A stretch of DNA of 45,531 nt from Flavobacterium sasangense DSM 21067 (lineage in GTDB: Bacteria > Bacteroidota > Bacteroidia > Flavobacteriales > Flavobacteriaceae), in assembly GCF_000686885.1 (NCBI RefSeq), contig NZ_JMLU01000026.1, positions 1-45,531 of the forward strand. The letters run 5' to 3'. Positions 24,862 through 34,400 of this stretch are shown in pieces. A program made the translations under genes and the position numbers. The notes under the pieces are model-generated. The model did no database searches and was not told where the DNA came from. It worked only from the letters and a program-made list of their open reading frames with translations. Within the stretch, counting starts at the first letter, position 1. Every line of letters starts with the position of its first letter.

Positions 24862-24944
24862 GGCCAAGTGGAGAAACGGTAGACTCGCCATCTTGAGGGG
24901 GTGGTGCTCGTAAGGGCGTGAGGGTTCAAATCCCTCCTTGGTCA
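24862..24944 (+). tRNA. tRNA-Leu(GAG)
   Basis: An 83-nt class II tRNA: acceptor GGCCAAG / CTTGGTC, anticodon stem CCATC / GGTGG with loop TTGAGGG (anticodon GAG), a long variable arm, and T-arm GAGGG / CCCTC. A register one base to the left would read TGA, but that breaks the anticodon stem. Its 3' end adjoins the accessory block with the Qat system. Confidence 0.95.
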
Positions 24945-25310
24945 CTATAATACTTTATAAAGCTTTATTTTTATTGATATTTTTATTTTCAGGGGAGTAA
25001 AAAGGGGAGTTAATTTGATTAATATTATAATTATTCCATTTTAAATTTCATGATAATTTTACAAATACCATATTATAAAAACTAAATAACTAAAAATAAG
25101 CTCAATCAGACTACAAAAAAACTTTTGATACTAACTTCTTTGACTTTTAATCTAAAATAGCTGTAGAAGCTTTTATTTCAACCTATACAAGTAAACTTTC
25201 AACTTTGCGTTTACAAAACTTTGACACAATATTAAATTAGCAAGTTTATAATGAATTTCTCGCCCAAACAAGACTGTCGATTTTTATCTTATTCATTATT
25301 TGATTCTGCT
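24945..25310. other. AT-rich spacer between tRNA-Leu and the Qat block
   Basis: A 366-nt stretch without a supported gene. The only distinct structure is a doubled GGGGAGT (24992-25010) close to the tRNA end. I saw no integrase remnant and no second copy of the tRNA-Leu 3' end within the window, so an island attachment site is not shown. Confidence 0.5.
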
Positions 25311-26321
25311 TCAACTAAAAATAACGGTTTCTATGTTATTTCTAAAAGCTGTTTCATCACCATCAAAATAGATAATTTGTAGGTTTGGGTTTACTTTTAA
25401 TTTTTCATCTAACATCCTAGGTAACTTTTTTGAAGAAATTAATAAAAGTTTAGAATTTGATGGTAAATTAGATTTATTAATATACTCTGAACTTAATTTT
25501 CTACCTAAAAAATATTCAATTCCTATTTCTGTATTATCTACTTTAAAAAGAATGAAATTTATAAAGATATTATTTATATCATGATTGACTTTGATATTGT
25601 TTTCAAATAAGACATCTTTAGTTATTTGAATTTGCTTCAGTGTTTTTAAACTAAAAATTAAATCATCATAATTGGCTAAAACTAATTCATTAAGGTATTG
25701 AAAACAAAAAATGATAGTCAAAATCAATAAAAAGCCAAAGACAATTAAAAAACTAAATAAATTGGAAGAAGTATCTAAAATTAAAAAGTATATAATTGTA
25801 AATGCACTGTAAATATTAAAAACTTCATATAAATATGAATTTTTTAAATTATCGAATTGTTCGATAATTTCTTCCTTTCTTGAACTTATTAAAAATGAAT
25901 ATAGAAAATTAAAATTTCTATCAGTTTCGATAATATCTTTTTCTTTATTATGCTTTATGACATTGAAAATAATCAATAATCCTCTGAAAAAACTAGAATC
26001 TTTAAAGGTTGATTTACTCTTCTTTATACTTGAAGTGATAAAATAAATGATTACATAAACAATCGTAGAAAAAATTTCAAATACAACATATTTTAATCCA
26101 AAAAATAAAAATGTAACTATTAGAACTTTACCACTAATAAAAAAAATATACAAATTATGCCAAAAATTAGCATCTCCAATTAATATTGGCTCATAAACCC
26201 CAAAAAAATAGGTGTAAATTTTTGATGCAACAATTGCAATTAAGATAAACTTTAATGCAGTTATGATATACTTTTTAAAGTTCTCAGGCTCTTTTATTAA
26301 TTCCTTTAAAAACTCAACCAT
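25311..26321 (-). CDS. Membrane protein of unknown function downstream of qatD
   Basis: A 336-aa protein with about five hydrophobic helices (residues 20-40, two between 55 and 100, two between 170 and 215) and a soluble C-terminal domain of about 115 residues. That domain ends in a beta-alpha pattern (SKLLLISSKKLPRMLDEKL, LQIIYFDGDETAF). No family is recognised. It lies 82 nt past qatD on the same strand, the first gene after the operon. It is not one of the four known Qat components. It could be a transcribed accessory of the system, a separate defence or stress gene, or unrelated. The spacer has only a degenerate -7 box (TTTATTTG), so read-through from qatD is plausible. Confidence 0.75.
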   Translation of the reverse strand: MVEFLKELIKEPENFKKYIITALKFILIAIVASKIYTYFFGVYEPILIGDANFWHNLYIFFISGKVLIVTFLFFGLKYVVFEIFSTIVYVIIYFITSSIKKSKSTFKDSSFFRGLLIIFNVIKHNKEKDIIETDRNFNFLYSFLISSRKEEIIEQFDNLKNSYLYEVFNIYSAFTIIYFLILDTSSNLFSFLIVFGFLLILTIIFCFQYLNELVLANYDDLIFSLKTLKQIQITKDVLFENNIKVNHDINNIFINFILFKVDNTEIGIEYFLGRKLSSEYINKSNLPSNSKLLLISSKKLPRMLDEKLKVNPNLQIIYFDGDETAFRNNIETVIFS

Positions 26322-26403
26322 AACTTGTTTTTTATAGATGAAACATCTTTTACTATATTGTTAATAACAAATAAATAATTCTCTTTTTCTATTGCACTAT
26401 TAT

Positions 26404-27135
26404 TCATCTAATTGATTTAATCAAATCATTAAAATTATTTTTAATGATTTTCTCAATTTCTACTACTTTTAAGTCATGAAATTTGGCTAAAAATTCATTT
26501 ACTATTTTTAGATCTTTAGGTTCAATAATTCTATTTTCAATTTCAATAAATGGTCCATCACTTTCAGTTAAAATTCTAGTTAAAGGTATTTTAGATATTA
26601 TTTTTCTCCCAGATACAGATTTTACCATAGCAGGATTAATAGAAAAAAAATAACCTGCTTCTAAAATAGCTTCAATCAAATTTAATCCACCTGAATACCA
26701 ATGAAAAACCGCAGAATGGATATTGTTATTTGTTAAAAGTTCCAAAACTTCTTTTTCTGCTTTTCGGGAATGAATACTTAATATCTTTTTCTGACCTGAT
26801 ACCTCCTTTAGTATTTTAGAAAAAGTGTCTATCTGAATATCTTTTGTATAAATACCAGCTTTTGAAAAATCTAATCCAACCTCCCCAATATAAGATGTTT
26901 TATCAATGTTTTTAAGAAATAAACCAAATTCATCTTTATGTGAATCAGCCATTAAAGGGTGCATCCCTAAAGCTAATCTTATCTTTTTTAAAGACTGAAA
27001 ATAAGCATATCCCTTTTCAAAATGACTTGGCAGATTGGTCATTGCTAAGACAGTTATATCAGCTTTTACGCAATCTTGCAAAACTTTTCTAGGATTTGGA
27101 TATAAATCTATATGGCAATGTGCATCAATAATCAT
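26404..27135 (-). CDS. qatD: QatD, TatD-family nuclease-like protein
   Basis: The fourth Qat component, 243 aa, a TatD-type metal-dependent hydrolase in a TIM-barrel fold. Metal ligands are visible: HCH in IIDAHCHIDLYP (H7 and H9), the Glu of YIGEVGLDFSKAG, the His of ILSIHSRKAEKEVL, the His of AVFHWYSGG, and the Asp of LTESDGPF. TatD proteins have DNase activity. In the Qat system reported by Gao and colleagues (2020), genes A to D act together against phage. Its ATG overlaps the qatC stop by 4 nt (ATGA). Confidence 0.93.
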   Translation of the reverse strand: MIIDAHCHIDLYPNPRKVLQDCVKADITVLAMTNLPSHFEKGYAYFQSLKKIRLALGMHPLMADSHKDEFGLFLKNIDKTSYIGEVGLDFSKAGIYTKDIQIDTFSKILKEVSGQKKILSIHSRKAEKEVLELLTNNNIHSAVFHWYSGGLNLIEAILEAGYFFSINPAMVKSVSGRKIISKIPLTRILTESDGPFIEIENRIIEPKDLKIVNEFLAKFHDLKVVEIEKIIKNNFNDLIKSIR

Positions 27136-28490
27136 CTTATCCCCAGCTCAGATTTTACAAATCTGTTTCCTTTATCATTAAACAATTTTAAAACTTCTGC
27201 TTTACTTCTTAATACCATTTCTGCATAGTCCTTAAGACTATCAATATCAATATTACCATTCACTAATAAATCTCTTTTCATTTTTTCCAATGGAATATTT
27301 CTTTTTAAGTAACTGAATAGTGCAGGTAAATCATTATTTCCTAAAGAGGATACTTTTGTTATGAAGTTTCCATAGTGATTTTCATCATCCAAACCTGCTT
27401 TATTCAATGCTGCTCGTCTGTATATGCAAGGCATGCATCTTCCACAATTATGCTTTTCATTAGGATTGTCAAAATGAAATTGCCTTCTACCTCTTTTACC
27501 ACAAGAAACCGAATCTTGATAAATGTTCTGTAAAAATGTTTGGTTTGCACATTCAACAAACATTTCTCCTTTAGTTTTATAATTATAAGGGTTATGTATT
27601 AGAGTAACTAATCCTAATTCAGTAAGCAATTCTTGAGTGTTTTTTAAAACATAAGGATGAGTTGTTCTTGTACTTAAAGAACTTACTCTTGATGGGGTCA
27701 ATGGATAATTGATTGAAATTGTTCCATTCTCAGGAATTATTAATTCATTAATTGGAGATAGATAACAACCTAAACCAATGAAAAATAGTGAGCGGCTACG
27801 GTAATTGTTTTCTATAATTACTCTATTGCCATCAGCATCTTTTCTTGATAGTGCTAATTTTGATTGCACCCAATATATTTTATTTGGATATTGAGTCATT
27901 AAATGTCCCAATAGTATTCTTTGGTCTCCATTCGGACCAGGAGATTTTGAATCAAAATGAGAAACTAAAAGTATTCTGTCATCATTAATAAGTTTTTCCA
28001 ATTCATTAATAACTCCAATTAAAGAATCTAAGCCACCTGAAAATAAACTTACGGATGCAATAGTGGAATTTTCATAGCGTGGAATTTTCCTTCTATTAGT
28101 TCGTGGTTGAAACAAATCAACATCTTCTATTTCTCGGAAAGAAATTTGCCAATTATCTCCTGTAAGAAAATCTAAAATCTGTTTTAATTTTTCTTCTTTA
28201 CCACTCCAAATAACTAAATTATTTACTGGAAACTCTACTTCTATATCTCTTGTCCAACCATCATTTGAATAAATAGCCCGACTAAGCAAATTATCTACAC
28301 CATAAACTATTGCAGATACAAGAAAAAAATCAAATTTAACAGAAGTAAAATCAGTCAAGAAATCAAAAACTCTTTCGTAACCTAAGAAAGATAATGGAAC
28401 TTGTCTATTCACTCCGTTATCTGCATAACAAAGCTGCAAGTCTGAAAATTTGCCATAATCTGCGTTATCAATAACTATATTTACTCTCAT
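27132..28490 (-). CDS. qatC: QatC, QueC-like PP-loop protein
   Basis: The third Qat component, 452 aa, about twice the length of housekeeping QueC because of a roughly 145-residue N-terminal extension. The PP-loop SGGLDS lies at residues 151-156 in VSLFSGGLDSLIGV. The QueC zinc site is complete: C330, C349, C352 and C355 (SCGKRG... then NCGRCMPCIYRR). QueC makes preQ0, a 7-deazapurine, with ATP. Whether QatC modifies a nucleotide, DNA or a protein is not known. It starts 2 nt after qatB and overlaps qatD. Confidence 0.94.
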   Translation of the reverse strand: MRVNIVIDNADYGKFSDLQLCYADNGVNRQVPLSFLGYERVFDFLTDFTSVKFDFFLVSAIVYGVDNLLSRAIYSNDGWTRDIEVEFPVNNLVIWSGKEEKLKQILDFLTGDNWQISFREIEDVDLFQPRTNRRKIPRYENSTIASVSLFSGGLDSLIGVINELEKLINDDRILLVSHFDSKSPGPNGDQRILLGHLMTQYPNKIYWVQSKLALSRKDADGNRVIIENNYRSRSLFFIGLGCYLSPINELIIPENGTISINYPLTPSRVSSLSTRTTHPYVLKNTQELLTELGLVTLIHNPYNYKTKGEMFVECANQTFLQNIYQDSVSCGKRGRRQFHFDNPNEKHNCGRCMPCIYRRAALNKAGLDDENHYGNFITKVSSLGNNDLPALFSYLKRNIPLEKMKRDLLVNGNIDIDSLKDYAEMVLRSKAEVLKLFNDKGNRFVKSELGIR

Positions 28491-28492
28491 AA

Positions 28493-29233
28493 CTATTCAA
28501 ATACGGTTAATACATCTTGTTGAATATTTTTCACAAGTCTATCGGCTTCATCAGAACTCCAGTCAATATTCTGTAATGGATTTCTTTTATGCATATCGTC
28601 AACTCTTTCAACTATGAAATTTTTTATCTGACTGAAAAGATTATTACATTCAGTTTCACTCTTGTTTTTTATTAAATTTTCATAGAACCACTTTGATAAA
28701 AGTTCATTAATGTAATATCCAAAATATTTTACTATTACATCTTCCAATGTATTTGTAGTAAAAGTCTCATGTAATAAAGTTTGTACTTCATCAATAGATT
28801 CAGCTTGTCCCATTAGTTCTTCTAATAATAATCTTGTAGCTTCTTTTGCCGCATTGTCATCAATTGAAGTTGAACTAGCAGAACAATACTCAATCAAATG
28901 ATTAATTACATCGCTAACCGTCTTATTATCAATATCTGTTAAACCAGTAGATTCAAGAGTTTCTCTAATATTATTACCTGAACTAACGAACTTTGAAAAG
29001 ACTCCACCGATTTTTTTTGCAGTTCTAATACTGCTTCTTCCTCCCGCTTTTGAGCCACCTCGACCTCCTATTGATGCTCCGCCCAATGCTGAAACAAAAT
29101 GCCCCATAATGTTCTGTAGCTTCTGACCTGGAAGAACTGAAGAATCACAATTTGAAGTAAGCGAAGAACTAAGCGTACCCCAATTTGGAACCATTGAGTG
29201 TTTTACATCAGAAAATGATTTAGATGTTCCCAT
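28493..29233 (-). CDS. qatB: QatB, Qat defence component of unknown fold
   Basis: The second Qat gene, 246 aa, identified by position between the KAP ATPase and the QueC-like gene and by the QatB-like N-terminus (MGTSKSFSDVK...WGTLSSSL). A Gly/Ser-rich, basic segment follows (about 50-75, GGASIGGRGGSKAGGRSS), and the rest is helical. No catalytic motif is seen. A flexible glycine-rich tail could be a substrate for a partner, for example a QatC-type modification; that is speculation. It has 2-nt gaps to both neighbours. Confidence 0.88.
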   Translation of the reverse strand: MGTSKSFSDVKHSMVPNWGTLSSSLTSNCDSSVLPGQKLQNIMGHFVSALGGASIGGRGGSKAGGRSSIRTAKKIGGVFSKFVSSGNNIRETLESTGLTDIDNKTVSDVINHLIEYCSASSTSIDDNAAKEATRLLLEELMGQAESIDEVQTLLHETFTTNTLEDVIVKYFGYYINELLSKWFYENLIKNKSETECNNLFSQIKNFIVERVDDMHKRNPLQNIDWSSDEADRLVKNIQQDVLTVFE

Positions 29234-29235
29234 TT

Positions 29236-31134
29236 TTATTTTTTTAAGTTAAATGCTTTACTTGATTTCGATTTACCATCTTTAAAATAATCGTTTAGAA
29301 ATTCTCCTATCTCAGGCTCTGATTTAAAATCCGCTAATCTTGTTGCAACTGCTGGCTCAATATCCGACACACTGATTATTTTAAGAGTCTCCATGTAATG
29401 ATAAACTGTATTTTCTATTTTATCTTCTGTCATTGCATTGAAAATATCATATAGCCGCTTTTGCTGAGGATTTCTTTTTAAATTTGATGATAGAAGATTG
29501 AAAAACGCATCTTTTTCAATATCACTAAAAAGTTTAAATTTTTCAATCAAAAGAGATTTTGTAACTGCTGACGTCATATTATCGGGTAATAACTCATTAA
29601 ACAATGCCCTTACTACTGGTGGAATCATACTCGTTGCAGTGATAGAATTTTCTAACTTATCACGAGCAATCCAATAATAATCACGTAAATCAACTCCCGA
29701 TAGAAAAGGCTCAATCTGAAACCACTTTATTATTTTGGGTTTACCCCACTCTTTGAAATCAGAATCTTTTATTTCTGAAATAACATCTTCAATTCCTTTT
29801 TCTTTACACAATTCTTCTATTTCTGTTACCTCTTTGGGTACACCATCCTGAATAATTTGCCATTCAAATAATTTTTTGAATAACTTGGGTTCAGAATATT
29901 CAAGTATCATCATTTTTGCAAGAACAGCATCATTAAAACTTTGTAACGAGGCAACTTCTGCAAGTCTTTTTCTGATTGTATAAATATTCAGAAACCTTTT
30001 AATCTGTCGGGGATTTCCATACAAACTATTTGTAATTAAGGGTACTAACGAAGGAATCGTAATTACATTGTCTTTAACTTTTCCGAATTCTTCGGCTTCT
30101 AAAATCTTTTCAAAATTGGATAATCCAAAAGCAGAATATTTATTCGTTAATCTATACTTCTTAAACTCATCAAGTACTTTTTTAAACTTGGTATCGCCAA
30201 TCTCTTTTTTACAAATTAGCATTGATATGTAAGTTTCAACTTCAGACTCCGAAAGTCTTGGTAAAGAATATGGCAACTGAATTAATTTTTCTAAGTAATC
30301 AATAACAATACGGTTATTATCTTCTTCAATTTCTTTATTGTTTTTGTACTTATGCTCAATGGCGTATTTCACAATTCGAGGATCTGCTCCAATGATAAAT
30401 GCGGTTTTGGGTACATTTAGAAAAAGTTTAATTGCTTCAAGGTTTTCAATAATCCTCTCAGGACTACATCTATCTAAATCATCAATAATTATAACTAACC
30501 TTTTGAAATTTGCGACTTCTAAAAGTTCCGAAAAATCTTTTCTAAATTCTGCAACTGCATTTGTAGCGTTTTTATCATTCTCTTTTCCTTCTTTTACAAA
30601 AGCTTTATATATTTCCTTTCCTTCTTCCGATTGAAGTTTTTCAATTATTTTTTCTGGGTTATCTCCCCATTCAGTTAGCTTCCTAATAGCAGAAGGGACT
30701 AAACTAAGTCCTCCTGTAAAATATGCAGAAACAGCAGGCAAGGCAACATTTTTCATAACCATACCAGCTCCACGAATCCAATCAATAGACTTCCAAAGTT
30801 TTTTTGTTTTTTCTTTTATTGAATCCTTTATTTCTGCTGAAATCTTTTTGTTATCCTCTAATTCTTTAAGAATTGAATTTAATAATGCCGCTTTTGCATC
30901 GTCATATCCTTCAAAAGTCCATCCATTAAAGTATATGCAGAGAGAATCCTTATCATCCTCATTGTCAAATTCTTCTTTTACTATTTGTAAGATGCTGGAT
31001 TTGCCACTTCCCCAATCGCCAAAAACTCCTATAGTAATTGGCAAAACAGACTCATCATTGATTATATTGATTAACAAATCTGCGTGTACTTTAAATCCTA
31101 ATAAGTCTTCTGACGTTTCATTATCTGCCCACAT
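29236..31134 (-). CDS. qatA: QatA, KAP-family P-loop ATPase
   Basis: The first Qat gene, 632 aa. Walker A is GDWGSGKSS (residues 39-47), the KAP signature IYFNGWTFEGYDDAKAALL follows, and Walker B is VIIIDDLDR (about 214-222). Sensor-type residues lie in AFIIGADPRIVKYAI. A moderately hydrophobic stretch between Walker A and B (about 121-150) stands where KAP proteins often carry membrane helices. KAP ATPases are STAND/AAA-like and often membrane-associated; in Qat the ATPase probably senses or powers the response. It leads the four-gene operon behind a good promoter with an upstream palindromic element. Confidence 0.94.
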   Translation of the reverse strand: MWADNETSEDLLGFKVHADLLINIINDESVLPITIGVFGDWGSGKSSILQIVKEEFDNEDDKDSLCIYFNGWTFEGYDDAKAALLNSILKELEDNKKISAEIKDSIKEKTKKLWKSIDWIRGAGMVMKNVALPAVSAYFTGGLSLVPSAIRKLTEWGDNPEKIIEKLQSEEGKEIYKAFVKEGKENDKNATNAVAEFRKDFSELLEVANFKRLVIIIDDLDRCSPERIIENLEAIKLFLNVPKTAFIIGADPRIVKYAIEHKYKNNKEIEEDNNRIVIDYLEKLIQLPYSLPRLSESEVETYISMLICKKEIGDTKFKKVLDEFKKYRLTNKYSAFGLSNFEKILEAEEFGKVKDNVITIPSLVPLITNSLYGNPRQIKRFLNIYTIRKRLAEVASLQSFNDAVLAKMMILEYSEPKLFKKLFEWQIIQDGVPKEVTEIEELCKEKGIEDVISEIKDSDFKEWGKPKIIKWFQIEPFLSGVDLRDYYWIARDKLENSITATSMIPPVVRALFNELLPDNMTSAVTKSLLIEKFKLFSDIEKDAFFNLLSSNLKRNPQQKRLYDIFNAMTEDKIENTVYHYMETLKIISVSDIEPAVATRLADFKSEPEIGEFLNDYFKDGKSKSSKAFNLKK

Positions 31135-31224
31135 ATGTTACCGCTTTTTATATTTTTTTAATCCAGACATTTGTACCCCTAAATTTAATCTCAATTTTTC
31201 AATTATAAATTGTAATATAATTCC

Positions 31225-31255
31225 CAAACATAACTCAAAAAAAACACCCATACAA
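31225..31255 (-). promoter_or_regulatory. Promoter of the qat operon
   Basis: On the minus strand, TTG (31255-31253) and TATGTTTG (31232-31225) are separated by 20 nt, a perfect match to the TTG/TAnnTTTG consensus. It is 90 nt ahead of the qatA ATG, leaving a sizeable leader. Confidence 0.75.
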
Positions 31256-31258
31256 CCC

Positions 31259-31294
31259 GTAAAAATACCTGATTTTCAAACCAGGTAAAAATAC
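31259..31294 (-). promoter_or_regulatory. Palindromic operator-like element of the qat promoter
   Basis: On the minus strand: GTATTTTTACCTG (31294-31282), a 10-nt spacer, CAGGTATTTTTAC (31271-31259), then 3 nt, then the -33 TTG. The 29 bases 31287-31259 are identical to 7879-7907. The position just upstream of -33 is that of an activator site. The outer left arm differs from the 7.88-kb copy (TTTTT instead of AAAAA), so only the inner ACCTG/CAGGT parts and the right flank are shared. Confidence 0.65.
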
Positions 31295-31487
31295 GTAAGA
31301 AATTACAACAGCTAAGGTAAATAAAGGGATTTATAAAACTTTATGGTTTTCCGTAAATGGAATTTTAAATTTTACTTCTGCAGATTTTATGAATTTTAAT
31401 GTTTTGATAAAAAATGAACTTAAGGGAAAAGAAGTTTTATCTAATCTGATTCAGAGATAAAACTATATTAGGTATTACTTTGGCAAT

Positions 31488-34400
31488 TTATCGCTTCAAA
31501 CTAAAATGTCCTTTTACAACTCGTCCATCTTCTAATTGCACAGAATACCAATAATCTGATGATGGCATTTGATTTCCATTAAAGGTTCCATCCCAACCTT
31601 GACCAAGTGGACTAATTTGTTTGACCAATTTGCCAAAACGATCAAAAATATAAATGATAGTATTAGCGTTAAAACGGCTATTTATTCCTTTTATATTCCA
31701 ATAATCATTATAACCGTCTCCATTTGGTGTGAAATAATCAGGGATACCTAAAATACTTATTTCTTTTGTGATACTACCACATCCTTTTTTATCTCGAACA
31801 TAAATTGTGTAAATACCTGGTGAGACATTCGGAAAATAATTTGAATCTTGATAATTTTCATTATCTATACTGTACTCATAATCTCCCGATCCAGTTACTA
31901 AAATAGTTACTGAATTTTCATCTGACAAATCAACCACTTGAACATCGTTTATGGTTGCAATATTAGACGCAGCAACCGTAATTGTTCTAGTTCTTACACA
32001 ACCATTTGAATTTGAAACAGAAACAGTGTAAATTCCTTCCGTATTTACAGTTAATGAATAATTTGTTGCTCCACTAATCGGATTATTATTTAAAAACCAT
32101 TGATAGGTAAAATTTGAAACCGTAGTTTCATCTAATAATCCTGCATTTATCACTTTTGTAAACAAAGGATTATTGCTACAAACCAGTTCATATCCAAATA
32201 ATTCAATTTCAGGAACTGGCTGAACCACCAAAGGAATTGTCAAATATGCTTTACAAGTTGTATTTAATGGATTTATAACTTCAACACGAATATTCTGTGT
32301 AGCACTTAAAAACGGATTTGGTAATGGACTTGAAAGCGAATTACCATTTCCGTCGAAATAATTTACTATCATTCCCGTTTGTGTTCCTAGAATCGTGTTT
32401 TGAAAACTAGTTGTATTAAAAGGATAAATACCATCTTGATTTATTGGATTGGCTTCATCGTCACAAACGATAGTTAAACTTGTTGGAATTGCAAAAGCTT
32501 CGGGTAAATCATCTACTTTGAAAGTAATAGTTGATTCATAAAAACAAGCTGATGTTGTATTGTTGGTTGCTCTAACTCTTATGGTTTGTGAAGTTGTATT
32601 AAAAGGATTTGGCAATGGACTTGGTAATGGACTATTATTTGCATCCCAATAACTCAAGGTAACATTTGCTAATCCGTTTAAAACATCAGCTTGTAAAGTA
32701 GTGGTGTTGAAAGCAAAAATTCCATCCTGATTATCATCACACTGGTTGTAGGTTTGTGGTTGAATAATTGGAATTCGCTCTACATGCAATGTTATGTGAT
32801 GTCCTAAACCAATACACTCATTATTGAGTTGACTATCGACACGAACGTAAATATTTTGCATATTTGGATAACCAATATTTGTATAATTCGAAATGTCGGG
32901 AATAGCATTTTGTTCTGCTAATGCATCTGTGATATTTCTGTAATAGGTGATATCTAACAATTGTCCGCTTGGATATTGTGAGGCTATTTGCGCATTGGCG
33001 CTACTAAAATCAAAAGTAGCAATTCCATCGGTGTTTGAACCTGAAGCTAAATCATCACAAACGTAAAAATGTTCTTGAATAGAATTTGATATTTGAGTAG
33101 TTGAAACAGTTAAATTAATTCGTGCTGTACTGTAACAACCCATATCATTTTCTACTCTTACATAAACCACATCATTACTTACTATTTGATTTGTATGTGC
33201 AATTGGATTTGGAATCGTTATTAATGCATTGTCTGCATCGCTTTGCGTTAAATGATAGGTAAAAGTTAAACCTGAAGTGTTTGATACTAAAGCTTGTTCG
33301 ATTTGTTTTAAATTAAAAGCACTAAAACCATCATTATTATCGTCACATTGTTTTAAAGATATAACATTACTATTTAAAGTAGGTCTTGGATGTATAGTGA
33401 TGTTTCTTGTATTTGTTCCTGTACCTTGTGGGGTTGAAACTGTTACACTTACTGTATAATTTCCAGGATTTGCATAAATATGTGAAGGATTTAATGCGTT
33501 TGAAGTATTTCCGTCACCAAAATTCCAAATAGAGGATAAAACTGTTTGATTGTTATTAAGACTAAAAGTTGTTATGTCACCTTCGCAGTTATCAGAAAGT
33601 TGTATGGCTGGGTTGTAAAAAAAAGAAGTTACAAATGGAGGCAAACCTGATTTAGACAAATTACCTCCTAAATCAATAGCTTGAGGTTGAAAATCACATC
33701 CTAGACCTAATGTGTTAGGATTGTTAATAACACCAATTGTATTCTGATTATAGAAAGCAATATATATTTTTTCGTCTGGAGCTAGCTGTAATGCACCTGG
33801 ATATACAAAACTTGAATATAACAATGTAGCCGAAGCTCCTACATTAACAGCATTTATATCCAATTGATAAATACGCCTACTTGTACTTGATGAAAGATAC
33901 AATACTTCATTATTTGGAGAAAATTCTACACCATAAAATGAATTTTCACCTGGTATACTTATAGTTTTTTCATTTGAAAGCAAACCTGTATTATTATTAA
34001 AATCAAATAATTGAGTAAAACCTCCATTAGCATTACAACATGCTATTTTAGAACCATTGGGGGAAATTCTTAAATAACCTCTTGAGGGACCTGAAGGATC
34101 ACTAAAAACAATTGACTGTACTATATAACCTATTGAACTTGTAACAGGAGTAGTACTTAATCCTGATGAATTTAATAAATAGGTATAGAAATTATTGTTG
34201 TTCCATCCGTGAGTTACCACCCAAAAATCAGTATTATTTGCATGCTTTACAATACCTAATTTTTCGCAAGTCGGTGTATAAATCAATACATTTTTATCTG
34301 AAGTCACGGCCCCTAAACCACCATCTAAGGTCATATCGACAATAGAATAACAAAAACCATTTACTTCTGTGTTAGCATCAATAGTAAAAATATAATATAA

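Larger units (their letters stand above)
31135..31487. other. Upstream region of qatA with a possible gene remnant
   Basis: A 353-nt stretch containing the qat promoter and operator element (31225-31294). Beyond them the plus strand has an open frame of 53 codons (31299-31457, stop at 31458) with no ATG before codon 31. It translates to a plausible protein-like tail (...WFSVNGILNFTSADFMNF...). It may be the end of a lost gene or chance. Confidence 0.4.

Noticed and set aside
24862..24944. Reading the third tRNA as tRNA-Ser(TGA)
   Set aside because: That loop register breaks the anticodon stem; the CCATC/GGTGG stem fixes the anticodon as GAG (Leu).
24754..24945. Open frame on the minus strand across the tRNA genes
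   Set aside because: It is the antisense of tRNA-Lys and tRNA-Leu; the peptide is the familiar spurious product of tRNA genes.
26404..28490. Housekeeping queC and tatD genes
   Set aside because: Both are longer or more diverged than the housekeeping forms, lie in one tight operon with a KAP ATPase and a QatB-like gene, and match the Qat order; other queuosine synthesis genes are absent here.
24945..31487. Direct repeats (att sites) framing the Qat block
   Set aside because: I looked for a second copy of the tRNA-Leu 3' end near 31.1-31.5 kb and found none; without it the island limits remain unproven.
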